Assembly: GCA_950106755.1 (NCBI GenBank)
Contig: OX467083.1
Span: 48,188,555 to 48,252,554, forward strand
Length of the DNA stretch: 64,000 nucleotides
Direction: 5' to 3'
DNA from: Climacium dendroides
Taxonomy: Eukaryota > Streptophyta > Bryopsida > Hypnales > Climaciaceae
The notes under the pieces are model-generated. The model was not told the DNA's origin and searched no databases. It was given only the letters and a program-made list of their open reading frames with translations. Below, in pieces: positions 23,294 to 35,709 of this stretch. Position numbers and translations under genes: made by a program. Position 1 is the first letter of the stretch. Each line of letters begins with the position of its first letter.

Positions 23294-23971
23294 CTTAAGA
23301 CCTAGATAGACAACAAACCAATGATTGAAGAACTAGTTTGTATTCATACTTGGTGTTAGGGGTGATGTTTGCAATGTGAATCTAGTCTAGAAGGAGGTCT
23401 AAATTTGTTCCTAAGACTCTCAATAACAACAATTTGTAACACCAAATGCGAACATACCTTTAGTGCAATATGCTACCTTCAAGATAAACATGCATCAACT
23501 TTGGCCCTCTCAAGAATGAGTAGTATTAGGGATGCTTTACATCTAGAAGTTGGGCAAATTTTTCTTGAGGCCAATTGCACCAAATTTCAATTCTTTTGAG
23601 TGCTAGAGGTTGGTCTCAACTACTCATTATAATAAGATTATAATGGGGGCCAATTCTCCCATATGCAAAGGCCTTGGAGCCAAGAAGCCAAGCTGATTCA
23701 ATAAAATCTAGGAGAAAGAAAAAGAAAGAAAGATTGAAATTTTCATGGCTCCTTTCTATTTAGAGCCAAGCCAATTCCCCTAGAGGCTAATTACACAACA
23801 TCCAATGGATCTCATTTGTACAATAATAATAGTATTTTTAATTAAAAAATTTAAATTTAAAATCTAACAATGGCCCCTAGGCCAAGAATTGGCCACCCAT
23901 TTCTAGTGCACCCAATTTAGGGAGCTCATACCATGTCAGATCATGTCTTTATTGAATTAAAAATTCATTAC

Positions 23972-24195
23972 ACCAAATTGGCCTGACCTCTAGGAGTAAA
24001 GGGTTTGGGACGGATTTCATTTCAAGGTTTTGTCCAATCACAAGAAATGAGGATTCTTAGCCTTTGACACAACAAATTAGCCTGGCCTCTAGGTATAAAG
24101 GGTTTGGAGATTGATTTCTTTTCAAGGGTCCGTCCAATCACAAGGGAGCATTCTTGACCCCTAACACAACAAATTGGCCCAACCTCTAAGTATAA
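23972..24195 (+). repeat. Tandem repeat, about 98-bp unit, 2.3 copies
   Basis: Units begin near 23972, 24072 and 24168 with CAAATTGGCC or a variant. They share CCTCTAGG, AAAGGGTTTGG and GTCCAATCACAAG. Bases 23294-23971 to the left hold nothing recognised. Confidence 0.65.
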
Positions 24196-24429
24196 ACAAC
24201 ATCCCTTATAAAAGATTTTAAAATAAAGAATCAGTTCGCAAGTTGTCAAGGATTATTGGGAGTACTCTAACACGAAATGGACTCAATATTGTAGATGCTA
24301 ATTCCAACGTGGAGGACGTCGCAAACCGGCTATCCAATTTGGTTGTTGCAATCGTTGGAGAAAATCGTTTAATCCAATTTTTTTTTTGGCAAGGATTTTC
24401 TCCAACATAAATTCAGCTACTGAAAAAAA

Positions 24430-24830
24430 AATTTACCTCCGCAAAATTGAGCTCCCCAACCATTTCAAGCACCAGCGTCCCCCCATTCCATGGAGTTCTG
24501 CAAAACGCTGCGACGACGGACCGACGGACCGACCGACCGACTGACGGCCCCCTGGCCATGTATGGCCAATCCGCACGTATTTCTGCCCCACAAGCCACTC
24601 TCCTGACTGGAGCTTCCCCTGCGCCCCCAACGAGAAATTTCAATTCTTTTTTATTTCCGCGCTCCCGGTGGGTGGCTGTCGCTCCGCGATTGGCCACGGG
24701 ACTTTGGTGGTGGAATTTGAGTTGGGGTTGGAGTCGTCGCTCATGGAGCTTTATGGATGAATGGATGGAAGCCAACCCACTTTTTTCACTTTGGGAGATG
24801 GTCCACATACCAAATATCATGCTCACATAA
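24430..24830. other. Isolated GC-rich island, no recognised product
   Basis: This 400-bp GC-rich patch in AT-rich DNA includes a (GACC)n-like tract at about 24510-24540. Open frames on both strands (127 aa plus, 137 aa minus) are mutual shadows without a known domain. It could be an orphan promoter or an exon remnant. Confidence 0.4.
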
Positions 24831-25093
24831 GAAGATCCTTTTTTTTTTCTTCTTCAAAAGTTTTTAAAAAAAATTTGAAAATGAAAAAGACACAACATTC
24901 AGTATGTTAGCCTTCATGCCCACTGCCTTTCCTTCATGCACCCTGCTCATCACACAGAGGCTCCACGTGGCAGCCCACTTTGTTATTGGTGCTGTACGAT
25001 TGGGTGTGGAATATTGGGCACCCTTTCGACTGTAGAGCCAAGGCAATGATAGTGCATGTTTTGAGGTTGGTTCACATGGAATAAATTAATAGG

Positions 25094-25382
25094 ACTACAC
25101 TAATGATGATAAATAGTGTTGGCTACACTAATTGTCAACGATAACACTAATTGAGATTTGCAAGGTTAGTGTTAAAATGTTATTTATCCATTCTAACACT
25201 ATTTTAGTTCTATAGTAAAATTTGATCATTTCAACATTTCTACGAGAGTGCATTTAGTGTTAGATGGGAACAAAATATAGAACAAACACTATTTACACAC
25301 AAGTTGAAAAATAGTATTGGGGGTAAAAAATAGAGAACAACACTAATTATCACCCAACACTATTTATCAATTTTAGTGTAGT
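25094..25382 (+). repeat. CACTA-ended miniature element
   Basis: The 289-bp element has ends ACTACACTAATGATGATAAA and, inverted, ACTACACTAAAATTGATAAA, so the inverted repeats are about 29 bp. CACTA at the tips suggests a CACTA (EnSpm)-derived element. Non-coding, with repeated AACACTA motifs inside. Confidence 0.7.
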
Positions 25383-25778
25383 TCTTTGCAAAAAGAGTTT
25401 TTTCATTTTATTTTTTTATCTCGTTGCAATTGCAATTTTCATGTTTGTGTACATTATTTTCAGGTCTAACTAAAAACAATTAGTGACACTTTTTGAAGTT
25501 GGCTTTAATCCTGGAATGCTGATAATTGGACTTCAAGGAATAGATTTGTGGGTGTTAATAATTGTGAGGGGTCTATAAATGGAGTGGGTTCCTCCAAGGA
25601 TTATGATTTTTCATCTTGTTAAATGGGTAATAGAAAGGGAAGGTTTAATTTATAAGTGCTCAAACTAATGGTAGTATGGTTAATTATTAAAATCTGGATA
25701 GATAATAGTATTGTATTCATAAATATTTATATTATTAAAACATATATATAACACTTTTTTCCTCTTTCTATTGATATA

Positions 25779-26800
25779 TTAACCCATAAAGGACCAAACG
25801 GATTTTTCTTTTAGCAATATAGCAATTTTAGGTGGCTCACTACAAATGAAATTTTTATTTATTTTTCTTTGAAGTTTTCACACAACATGTGCCTGAGGAG
25901 TAGCTTTAAGGCCCAACAATTTTCATAACTTTTGACTAAATGGTTAAGAAATTATTGTATAACATGATTGTGTAGTTTTCATTGCTTAGTAGGCAACCTG
26001 TGCAACTAGAAAAGCCTTCTTTAAAAATCACTTTTTTTAAAACAAAAATTTGAAATTGATTTTTCTAGACTTATTTATATGTGTAAAGCTTTGAATCTTT
26101 CCATTTTGATTAATGAGATGAAAGTTATGAGAAGTTTTAGTTGTAGGGGAGTTTGTAGGGAGTTGTGGAATTTCTACCCTAAGATCAAGTTTGAAGTCCT
26201 TTATTTATGTCAATTTCCAATATTTTTGGAAAAAAAATAAAAACGGAAAGTGTAAATTGTTTATTACAACAATACAACCATTGAGATTGGCATTTTTCAA
26301 TTCCATAAATAAATTGTTAGCAATTTAGTATTTTGGATCATTCTCTACTTCTTTCTACTTAGTATTTTTTTCCTAAATGTTGTACAATTCTAAATGATTT
26401 GAAAAATGTAGCAAACTTGCCTTAAATAATGAATCCAAAGAATTACAACCATTTTGGACATTTTTTCATAATGATTTGACCTTGTAAACTACAAGTGCCT
26501 GGTCTTTTCAAGGCCCCCCAAAAGATGCAATCCCTGCATTCAAACCAAAAAAGAAACACTTCTTTTTAGATACTCATTAGATATGATAGATACGATCTAA
26601 AAAATTTAACCAAGTTGCAATTTTTAGTAGTTTATATTTTTGAATAAATCTTTTTAAAATCTAGTTTTAGCATCAAAAATCCAATTTTGAAAATAATTGA
26701 TTATGATTTTCCTATTCAAGATTTTGTGCAAGGGTGTCTTGACTTTCCATAGTATTGAAGGCTCTCAGAAATGAGCCTCAAAATACACTTACAGTATATC
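25779..26800 (+). repeat. Family F element or composite, diverged
   Basis: The start TTAACCCATAAAGGACCAAA and about 250 bp after it (TTTTGACTAAATGGTTAAGA and other blocks) align with the complement of the right part of 47251-48184. The part near 26690-26790 aligns instead with 37227-37340 inside F copy 1. The right boundary is unclear. Confidence 0.55.
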
Positions 26801-26866
26801 TTTGATGAAGTGCACTCTTGCACATAGGTAATGACTAACCTCTCTTCTAATTCCTCTCCTTTGAAG

Positions 26867-27105
26867 CTTCAACAATTTGAATATTAATTTGACAAAGTGC
26901 TTTTTCCAAAACATGGTTCATTACAATTTGAATATTAATTTGATGAAGTGCTTTTTTTCCAAAACATGGTTCATTGAAGCTTCAACAATTTGAGTTATTA
27001 ATTTGACGAAGTGCACTTTTCCGAAACATGGTTCCCTGGAGCTTCAACAATTCGAAACATTAATTGGATGAAGTGCACTTTCCAAAACATGGTTCATTCA
27101 GTAGT
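26867..27105 (+). repeat. Tandem repeat, about 62-bp unit, four copies
   Basis: The units share CTTCAACAATTTGA, ATTAATTTGACGAAGTGC and CCAAAACATGGTTC. The array lies downstream of the CONSTANS-like gene and is not coding. Confidence 0.75.
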
Positions 27106-27375
27106 GACAAACGCATCTTTTGTACAACATGTAACAGAGCAATGGCTGTCATCGACACGGGACACCGACCATTGGAATGGGTTGCACTCGTCGTATCCTT
27201 GCAATTGAAAGAAATCACGGTTACTCCCCGCAATCAAAAACAGCATCAATTGGATCATTCCCAGAAAAAAAACTAAACTAAACTAAAAGACAAAGCACCG
27301 TTTGGGCCAGCTGAGAGAAAAGGCAAAACACTACAACCGCCTGAGGAGGGCAGTTAAAAAATCATCTGTGCAAGC

Positions 27376-27761
27376 TTGGGTTGGTTGGTTGGTTGGTTGG
27401 TTGTACAAGGATTCTCCAAGTCAGGCGCTTTGTACAAGACAGGAGAACAGGACTACCTGTTGTGGCTCCGATCGGACAACTACACTGCATTGCATTGGAA
27501 CAACACCCGGCTAAGGGATACTGACTCTCCCTCTCTCGCTCTCTCGCTCTCTCGCTCTCTACCTTTCACTGCTATGTTACAGCAACACTAACTTAATAAC
27601 ATCCACACACTATCAAGCACTCGTAAATCCACAGCCCCTTGATTTCGTTTCATTTCATGTCACAGTTTCCAATGAGCTTCCACGACCACAACATGAAGCT
27701 GTACACATTTCCCACTCGTCATCTCCATGTCGTGGCTTCGTCTTGAAGTAAGGAAAAGCCC

Positions 27762-27793
<32 letters not shown>

Positions 27794-27800
27794 ACGTCCC
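27376..27800. repeat. Microsatellites downstream of the CONSTANS-like gene
   Basis: Three simple repeats are present: (GGTT)n at about 27380-27402, (CTCTCG)n at about 27525-27560 and (GTC)n at 27763-27792. The last lies just beyond the minus-strand stop codon and so is probably in its 3' untranslated region. Confidence 0.7.
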
Positions 27801-27862
27801 GGGTGTTTGGCTTTAGTACTAACTCTCTTCTGATGTTACAGTTTTTTGAGATCGGGATGGTA

Positions 27863-29923
27863 TCATGAACATCCCGGTGTTCGCTTCACAAATCGACCCT
27901 GCACAAATCCATAGTCGAACCTTCAGAAATCAAGACCAAGCATGGCAGCTTCAACAGGAATTTAAGGCAGTTCATCGCTGGCCATCAACAATCCAAATAT
28001 TGAACTTATGATCACAGTGACAGTGACAGTGACAGTGAAGTAGAATCGCATAATACATTACCGAACCAGCGTTCGCAAGACACGAGACCAAGCATACCAT
28101 CAACCAAATCTCTTCTATGAAACGCTAAATGTGTCACATTTTTCATTCACGCAGTTTTTCTACTTGCTAAATCCTATGGGCAATCCAATCGTTTCCTGAA
28201 AGGTTTAACTTGATGAAACCTTCTTGGTGGTGTAGCAACAACCTTCGTTCTAGTTCATTAAAAAGTCCTAAAAAAGTTGGTTTCAGCAATTAAAAGTTGG
28301 TTATAGCACTTAGAGTTGGTTTTAGAATTTGGCACATTGGACAGTCAATTTCAGACTGCTGCACTTGTATGCAGTGACAATGAATTTCGATATTCAAAAC
28401 TGAGTGCTGCATTCATTCATGTTTGAATTGGGCATTAATGTTGTGCAACAGCTGCTGCATTAATTCTTATGTAGTTGCATGCAACTGACCTTCATACGGG
28501 GCCGCCGCTCCGCATTCAGCTTGCGAACCTCGTAACGGATTTTCTTCGAGAACAGTCGCGTCCGCCGCTTCTCGCGGTACCGATTCACGCGCGCCTCGCG
28601 TCCGCCATCACCACCAGGCACGCCCGGCGCTCCTTGGTTACTCAGATCCGGCACAAGACCCACATCCATGTGACCGCCCTGAACCCAAAAGCAACAAGCA
28701 GCATCATCAGAATGTGATTTCACAAATCGTCATGTGACAAATTCATGAAAAGCGAGCTGCATGCACAGGAGTTCTCATGACAGGGATCCTACCGTGGCCT
28801 CGGAGTTGGAGTCATCTGGCACCGTCTGCGGCCGTTTCCCGTCAGTCCACAAGCTTCGATAAGACCACGCGGACAGCACATCTTCGTAGTTCAGTCGTAG
28901 CAACGACGGCGCGGGCTTCGCGTCCTCGGAGCTTCGCAAGAGCGCCGCGATCTCCTTTTTCACGATGTCGGTGTTGTTCTCCGTGTTGTATTCGGGCTTT
29001 ACTTTGAAAGGAAAGGGGAGCGGGGCGTCGAGATGTGGAGCTTCTTCTGCTGTGACAGCAGCAGCAGCAGTGGCAGTGGGAGTGGTAGCGTCGGCGTCAG
29101 CGTCGCCTTCGTCAACAGTCTCACCGCAATCTCCCTCAAAGGCGTCCCCACCGACGATGTCCGAAAAGTCCAGGGGGTAATCCTCGTAATGCTCGTCGTT
29201 CAAGTCGAGCGTGAAGCTGTTGTCCATGTCATCGGACGGCGTCCCTTTGATGGGAGCGCCGATGGCGCTCTCGAAGTCGTCGAGGTAACCACTTGGGACG
29301 AGGAAATCGGGACCCGAGTCACCGCTGCTGAGATCCTCGTAAGTGTCCACGTAAACCGACGCCATCGCGGCCGTGGCGCGTTCCTTGCAAAACTCGGCCA
29401 TGGACGTGGCCGTGGCGCTGTCGTGCGTGAAGGAGATCGGCGACTCCTGGATGTTGACGGTGATGAAGTTGGGGACTTCATGGGGCTCCTCGCGGCTCGC
29501 CCCGCCTTCGGATTTCACCTTGGCGTGGTTGCGGCGTGGCTTGAGGTGCGCGGCCTCCACTGGCGCGTGCGCGTGCGGATTCGGGCGACGCGAGAGGCGC
29601 GAGCGCTTGCGGGAGGGCAGCGACGACGGGGGCGGTCGCGGGGGGTTGTGCAAGTTTTTCTTGCTGGAGGGCTCTGTCTGCTGTTGTGGCTTCTTCGCAG
29701 GGGGCTGCGAGGTGGGCGTCAAGCGGACGCGCTCGTGACGCCGTGCCAGTGCGTTCGCGGAGTGCACGCTCTGGTCGCAGCGGTGGCACAGGTGCGCATT
29801 GTCCGCTTCGCAGTACCAGCGCGCGCGCTGCGACCCGCACACGTCACAGGCGCGCGACGCCCGACCCGCGATGGCCATTGCCGTCGCCACATTAATGTGC
29901 ACCGCACCCTTCATGCTCGCCAT
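27863..29923 (-). CDS. COL: CONSTANS-like protein, one B-box plus CCT domain
   Basis: Three exons, 29923-28793, 28678-28490 and 27898-27863, all phase 0, give 451 residues. The single B-box at 24-68 has the Cys/His ligands of [13 protein letters not shown] and [13 protein letters not shown]. An acidic middle follows. A conserved segment DVLSAW...[16 protein letters not shown] ends exon 1. The CCT domain at about 404-446 ([15 protein letters not shown] ... RRPRMK) is completed by GRFVKR in the tiny third exon. One B-box with this CCT context matches group II CONSTANS-like proteins (Arabidopsis COL6/7/8/16 type): nuclear transcriptional regulators in which CCT contacts NF-Y or DNA. The start has a good context (GCAATGG). 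The gene looks intact. GC-rich frames antisense to exon 1 are shadows. Confidence 0.93.
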
Positions 29924-30900
29924 TGCAACGGACTCCTCCTTCGAATCCTGATCTCCTTTTCTTAAATCTGTCCCTACTTCTCTAATCTACAATTCTTTCA
30001 GCGATACTCTTGTTCTTCGTCAACGAATTCACGAACCACTACAGTCTCTTCGCTTGCGAAATCATGCCCACGGTCCCATCCACGCTACTGCTGCAGTGAA
30101 CGTCCACGCTCATGTACCCTGACCTCACTGAATGTCTACGAATTCGGCGAAACAAGGCCAGCTCCTCCTTTCGCCCTACCATTCCTCTTCCTCATGGTGG
30201 AGAACCCACTCCTTCCAAAACACCTCCCCAATAGACTCAAACTGGCTCCAAACGCTCCAAAATGAAACCCAAACTAGCTCCAAATGAAACGCAAAATGGC
30301 TCCCAATGCCACGAAACGGGCTACCCCCAGTGCACGGCGCCCGAAGCGCCACGAACAACCCAAGTGGGAAACCGGCCGGCGATCAACTGCAACAGTCAAC
30401 ACTCTTGCTTTCCTCACTCTCAGTTGAACTCCCAGTGCTACTTCTCACAGCCCATCAACCTGCAGTACCTCTACTAAACAACATGAACCCTTACACAATC
30501 AAGCGACCACCATCATGCGACCTCCCCAAACGTCGTCCCAGCTTGACGAAAAATGTCCTTGCACCCGAACAACTACAACTTGAGCTCCCACAGCAGTGTA
30601 ACCGAGAGATCGCAAGAGCGACTGAACATGGGGTTGTCAAACAAAGGCAGCATGGAGTTCTGACGAGCCAGGAGAGGGCGATGGAGATGATGAGAGCAGT
30701 CCACAAGTCGGGAACACTACTAACTAAGCCTTCGGTTCTGCAACAAAAATCAGCGGTTTTGAGTGTAGGCTTTGCCTTTAGCGAGGGTGAGGACGAATGG
30801 GGATCATGACCAACCCCAGTCTCCCAACTCCCCCTCCTTCGGGCTTTCCATTCCTTGAATTTCATCATCTACCGCCTTTGAGGAAAAGGAAGCCAATGGG
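29924..30900 (-). promoter_or_regulatory. Upstream and leader region of the CONSTANS-like gene
   Basis: The 70 bp before the ATG are purine-rich on the coding strand, as in plant leaders. Beyond is moderately GC-rich DNA with repeated TCCAAA/CTCCAAATGAAAC words near 30240-30300. Frames at 30306-30809 (plus) and 30491-30868 (minus) overlap and have no known domain. The core promoter cannot be placed. Confidence 0.4.
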
Positions 30901-31162
30901 GTAATTCCACATCCTTCCTTTCCCAGATCATATCTTTTATTTTATTTCATTTCCTTCGTTGTTTTTCCCCATTAATTGGATTTTGATCATCCTATCTGGA
31001 CAGTGGTAAACTGGTAACTGAACTGAACTGATGGAAAATACTTATCCTTATGATAGCTGCTGTAGTGCTGTGTCATTCTCTGCTGTCTCACGGAACTGGA
31101 CCTTCAGTACAACTTCTTTGGAGCTACCTTTAGTATGTGCTCTCTTAGCACTTAACTGAAGT

Positions 31163-31403
31163 TACACAAAATAAGTGAAATTAGGTTGCCCCACACTAAT
31201 TTCTCAACATTCTACACTATGTAAATATGTACAGTTATTGTAGAAGAGTGCAGTAAGGTAGGAACCATGTATGTTGCATGGGTTCTCGGGTTTAGAGAAT
31301 TGCTTGTGCCTCCATTTGGACAAGTGGTGAGTCATGAGGTAACTTTCCTGAGTAAGGCAACCTAATGAATTGTTAAGGCAACCTAATTCCACTATTTTGT
31401 GTA
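31163..31403 (-). repeat. CACTA-ended miniature element, family C copy 1 (diverged)
   Basis: Its ends are TACACAAAATAAGTGAAATT and the inverse (CCACTATTTTGTGTA). The body, with AGTAAGGCAACCT, GGTAACTTTCCTGA and GTGGGGCAACC-like blocks, is inverted relative to 35710-35957. Confidence 0.75.
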
Positions 31404-33229
31404 CATGACTCACGGCTTTCACTCCATTGCATTGTAACGTACCCCCACTTTCTTTCCTTTCTTTCTTGTGGGTATGGCAGTTAAGTTACACCTGAAAGAA
31501 TTGAAACCAAATGTCAGGCTGTACTTCTGTTGCATATTTTTGTGTCATGAAGGTTGCATGAAAATTCTTTTTAAAAAATTTGTAAGTTTATCAGTGGTCG
31601 CAAATTCGCTATTGGTTGTGAAATTGGGGACATGTAAGCTGTGTGACAGACAAGAGAAGGAAAAGTAATGTAAACCACACAATAATTCAAACTGAAACAT
31701 GGCAGTTGTGAACAGAACAAGGGGAGATCATGGCCTCGGCAGTCCTCTATTGGAGAGGGCAAACATTGGATTCTTAATTTCACCAGGGCAGCTTATTAGT
31801 TCTTACTCTGTAAGAACTCTGTTTGTGTGAAGGATATGATGGTTTCGGTACATAAGGTAGCAACACCCATAACCATCACTGTACCCACAACCGTCCCCTC
31901 TATCATCTAGGAAAATCTTGGGAAGTGAATAGATGTGATCACAAAGATGTGCTACATTTGAATATCAGACCCCTGGTGTTGGTATTAAGATAGGTGCATC
32001 CAAATGTGCCACTGACCTTAAACCGCCATCTATACTATATGTACATCTCCAAAATCAGTTCTGTACCTATGTGAAAGAAACACTTTTAGAATCAAACTTT
32101 GTTCCTTAATAACTTTTGCATACAGTACCCAAATGCCACATTCTCTCGTGCATTGGAACCTCCTTTCACTTGCTAGTAAAAACACGTGAAAATTTGACCA
32201 ATCTAATCATAGAAAATAGGCTTAGTAGTAAAAAGTGGCGATTTTGGGTGTACCTACCTTAGGTGCATGTATAGTCGGCTCTATAAAAATTCACACAATT
32301 TATTCTCACATTGTCCAAACAATACATTTGAAAACGCGCATGAATTCTTTTTCTCTTGTGAGTGGGGTCCAATAATTTATTGGAAGTGTATTAGTAGACA
32401 TTATGTCACAAACTCTTAAATTGATGTTCATGGGTGTTGCTACCTTAGTATATTAGTACCCAGAAGATGTTTGCATCTTCTTAATACATAGGTTGACAAA
32501 TTGACAATTTCAGAGAGAAAAATCACACATGGTTTCCAAGAGGGGTTACACATGGCATTATCTCATTCATTTGGTTGTTAAACTTTTACAAAATTTCTGA
32601 AAGGATTACACACGTAATTTTATTATCGGTGGTAAAACTTTTCCATGTTTGTATTCATAAGGAACTTGTAGAACTTGCAAATCATATGGGATACCAAAGG
32701 TACCATCAAAAAGCTCTAGGCGAAGAGGGGTACACAGGCTTTGTTTCATAGCGTTTGGATCTACAATAAAAATAAATATTGAATTTCAAAGTTTTTACAA
32801 GTAAATAAATCAAAAAAATAATAATTTTACTTTTATTTTGGCTACGGGGCACAGCGGACACTATATAAATACCTTAAACAAGTTTGTTTGTTTTTTGTTA
32901 TGGTGAATTCCAAAAACTATGCAACCTTCACGCCAATTTCTAGTACCATTGGAGAGCCCTCTAGCTAGAGATGCGAGGACTTTGTTTTGTAGCATCCCAA
33001 TTCACGATTAAAAAAAAATATTGAATTTCAAAGTTCTTACAAATTAGAAAATTTAGAATATCATTTGTATTACTTTTGTATTACTTTTTTTTGTTATTTT
33101 TTTTTGTCTGTGGCAACGGCACAGGGCAGGGCACACTAGTCTAGTTGTTACCCCAGGCAATTTTAGATTTCCGAAGAAAAAGTCACCATAAAAAGTTATA
33201 CTCGAGGTAAGGTAAAGGTAAATTAAGCG
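31404..33229. other. AT-rich intergenic DNA
   Basis: No gene is recognised. Short CTCGGCGAAG/AGAG-type repeats around 32700 and 32950 recur near 38050 and suggest another scattered repeat. Confidence 0.4.
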
Positions 33230-33560
33230 TCCGTAGTCTCCCACTGGTCCCACTCACTAGCACTTTATCGAGCACTTTATTCCTGCCCCCTATCTTCGAG
33301 AGCGCCATCCTGATTGGTCGGGACCCCGTGCAAGGGATACTCGACCAATGACGGAGCGCCGTCTCGCAAGCCTACTCCAAAAGTACCCCTCGTTCTCCCC
33401 CGTGATTGGCTTGAAACCTCCGCGATTTCAAGGCCCTGCACCCATTGGCTGATCGGAAATTCTCATAAATTTCGTTGCAACTCAACTCAACTCAACTCAA
33501 CTGGCTGACGGACTGCTTTGGCTGCTGTTTGGCAGCGAGTGCAGTCCAGTCGCTCGCTCA
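33230..33560. promoter_or_regulatory. Promoter-like GC-rich patch with four CCAAT boxes, no gene attached
   Basis: Four CCAAT/ATTGG cores occur within 140 bp (GATTGGTC near 33312, GACCAATG near 33344, GATTGGCT near 33403, CATTGGCT near 33443), followed by a TATA-like CATAAATTTC near 33464. A (CTCAA)n tract and a (CACT)n tract follow. No convincing coding frame starts downstream. Confidence 0.35.
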
Positions 33561-34159
33561 CTCACTCACTCCAGTGACTGAGACAACTGAAAAAGAAAAG
33601 AAAAAAGAGAAAGAAAAGAAAAAAGAAAAAAGAAAGTTAAGCTGTTGCAGTAAATTGGATCTTACAGTAAGTTAACTTAAGTTACCATGCATGAGGGGGA
33701 GGGGAAAAGGAAAAAAGGAAAAGAAAAGAAGCCATTATGATTATGATGAGTGGCACGTCCAAGTGAGAGAGTCGGTTCAGGCTCAGTCAGTCGGTCCTAT
33801 TATGATTTTCATCAAATAAATATAAAAACTTATATGCCTGCCCCTGCCTGAATTTAAATTTTAAATTTTTTTCTTTTTAAAATTGGAAAAGGGGAAACGG
33901 ATGATATCAGATAGTATTGCCTGAGTGGAGTGGTGCCTATGGATGATTTTTTTTTTTGTAGGTACGGCCCTGGATTCATGGTTTGGTCAATGTTATATAT
34001 TTTATGCACGATTGGATTTCTTTCGGTAGTTGGTTACAACCAAAAGAGGTTCGCTATGTGTTGGGAAGGGAATTTTCTTTATTTTTTCCCCTAGTCAAGT
34101 AGCCGCAAATCACGGTTTCTCTTCAAAGATGAACAACCAAATTTTACCTAGGTATCAGC
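33561..34159. other. Purine-rich and AT-rich non-coding DNA
   Basis: An A/G-rich run (GAAAAGAAAAAAG repeated) covers about 33585-33740. Nothing coding is recognised. Confidence 0.45.
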
Positions 34160-34604
34160 TACTTCATGAGTATCAGATGAGTATCGCCCCAAGTATCGTC
34201 CTAAGTATCACCCCAAGTATCGCCCTAAGTATCACCCCAAGTATCGCCCCCAAGTATCACCCCCAAATATCACAAGAATATCACAGGAGTATCGTCCCAA
34301 GTATCGTCCCAAGTATTGCCCTAAGTATTGCCCCAAGTATTGCCCCCAAATATCACAAGAATATCACAGGAGTATCGTCCCAAGTATCGTCCCAAGTATC
34401 ACCCCAAGTATTGCCCCGAGTATCACCCCCAAATATCACAAGAATATCATAGGAGTATCGTCCCAAGTATCGTCCCAAGTATCACCCCCAAGTATCACCC
34501 CAAGTATCACCCCCAAATATCACAAGAGTATCACCCCAAAATATCACAGGAGTATCACCCCCAAATATCACAGGAGTATCGCCCCAAGTATCGCCCCAAG
34601 TCCC
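34160..34604 (+). repeat. Minisatellite of AAGTATC(A/G)(C/T)CCC units
   Basis: Over thirty units of 12-14 bp (such as CAAGTATCGTCC, CAAGTATCACCCC, AAATATCACAAG) are arranged in higher-order blocks. Two open frames through it (SIAPSI- and PSIVPSI-like) come from the repeat itself and shift where unit length changes, so I do not call a gene. Confidence 0.85.
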
Positions 34605-34696
34605 CCCTCAATATTGAAGAAATAGTTCCCTACTTCAGTCTCTCAAATGATACCCAAGGATTAAGGTTACGATTAACTGCCTAGTTGGCCGGGGCC

Positions 34697-34930
34697 AGGG
34701 AGGACTGACCCCTCTATTGCCCTGTTTTCTACCCCTGGATAAAACACTGGAATCTTTTTATTTGCCATCCATGAAAAAATTTGCAAATTTTGAATTCATA
34801 TTTGCAATCAGAGACCCCAAATTAGTCTAGGGGGGTGTAGAGAAACAAATTTTACATGGTCCCAAATAGGAGGCAATTTTTACATTTACCCCTGGTTGGG
34901 GCAACAGAGGGGTCAATCCTCCCTGGCCGT
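34697..34930 (+). repeat. Inverted-repeat element, family G copy 1
   Basis: The ends GGGAGGACTGACCCCTCTAT and the inverse AGAGGGGTCAATCCTCCC frame about 235 bp. The interior has AATTTGCAAATTTTGAATTC and GACCCCAAATTAGTCTAGG, which recur at 44280-44380, 35500, 36150 and 39510. Non-coding. Confidence 0.75.
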
Positions 34931-35709
34931 TGGGGGGCCGGCAACCGAATCCGTGTCAATACAGCATTACTGAATTCTACCTGCTCTTTCCACTTTCCAT
35001 TTTTCCTTTTGTCCTTTTGTCCTTTTTCTTTTCCCCGTTTCTTTTTTCCCAGTTTCCGCTTTTTCTTTTCTTTTCTTTTTTCTCTTTTTTTTTTCTTTCT
35101 CCCATTGCTGTGGAGGGCTGCTGAGTGAAAATGAAGTATGATAAGAAGTTACTAACAACAACTCCACTTGGGTTGAAAAAGCCAGTGACGGAGGGGTCCT
35201 ACACGGAGGTTGGGGCCCCTCCCCTCCCCTCCTCCCTCCCTCCCTTGTGTTTGCATGCCATTCGAAGCCCTGCATTGGCCGTTCACTGTGATGTCAAGTA
35301 CCGGTCCAATGGTGGGGAAGCCCGTGGCCCCCCGCGAAAAGCTTGATATTTTCCCGTCTCCTGCATGGGGATGGAGATCATCGGAGACAGCCTGGTACCG
35401 GGCGGAGTGGAGGGGCCGGCCACTTGTCCCCCATGGATTGCCCCGTGTTTGACGCACTGGGGGAACTTTTTTTATTTGTCGCATGTGGGAAAAAATCTGC
35501 AAATTCTGAATTCCTATTTGCAATCGGAGGCTCCAAATGAGCTCGAAGGCATGAAGATATTAAAAAAAAATAAAAATTGAAGTGGCACAAAATAGGGGGC
35601 AATTTTATACTTTTATCCCTTTTTAATTTAAATTTTAAGAAAACTGGAACAAGTGTGTTGAACAACACATTGCAAGAGTTTCTGTCGGTTAGAGAGGCGG
35701 GTTTCATAC
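34931..35709. other. GC-variable DNA with truncated G element, no recognised gene
   Basis: A pyrimidine-rich tract covers 34980-35100 and 35215-35245. Bases 35460-35620 match the interior of family G without clear ends. Several overlapping frames at 35100-35450 lack known domains. Confidence 0.45.

Noticed and set aside
24413..24830. Opposed frames of 127-137 aa in a GC-rich island
   Set aside because: Each is the shadow of the other, neither resembles a protein family, and part is a simple (GACC)n repeat.
29033..29965. Long GC-rich plus-strand frame of 310 aa
   Set aside because: It is antisense to exon 1 of the CONSTANS-like gene. GC-rich codon use on the minus strand keeps the antisense open, and no domain is seen.
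30306..30868. Plus frame of 167 aa and minus frame of 125 aa upstream of the CONSTANS-like gene
   Set aside because: No recognisable domain and overlapping on opposite strands; more likely leader and promoter DNA.
34030..34684. Two overlapping frames rich in Ser, Pro and Ile
   Set aside because: They are read-through of the GTATC minisatellite; unit length changes move the frame, and they carry no domain.
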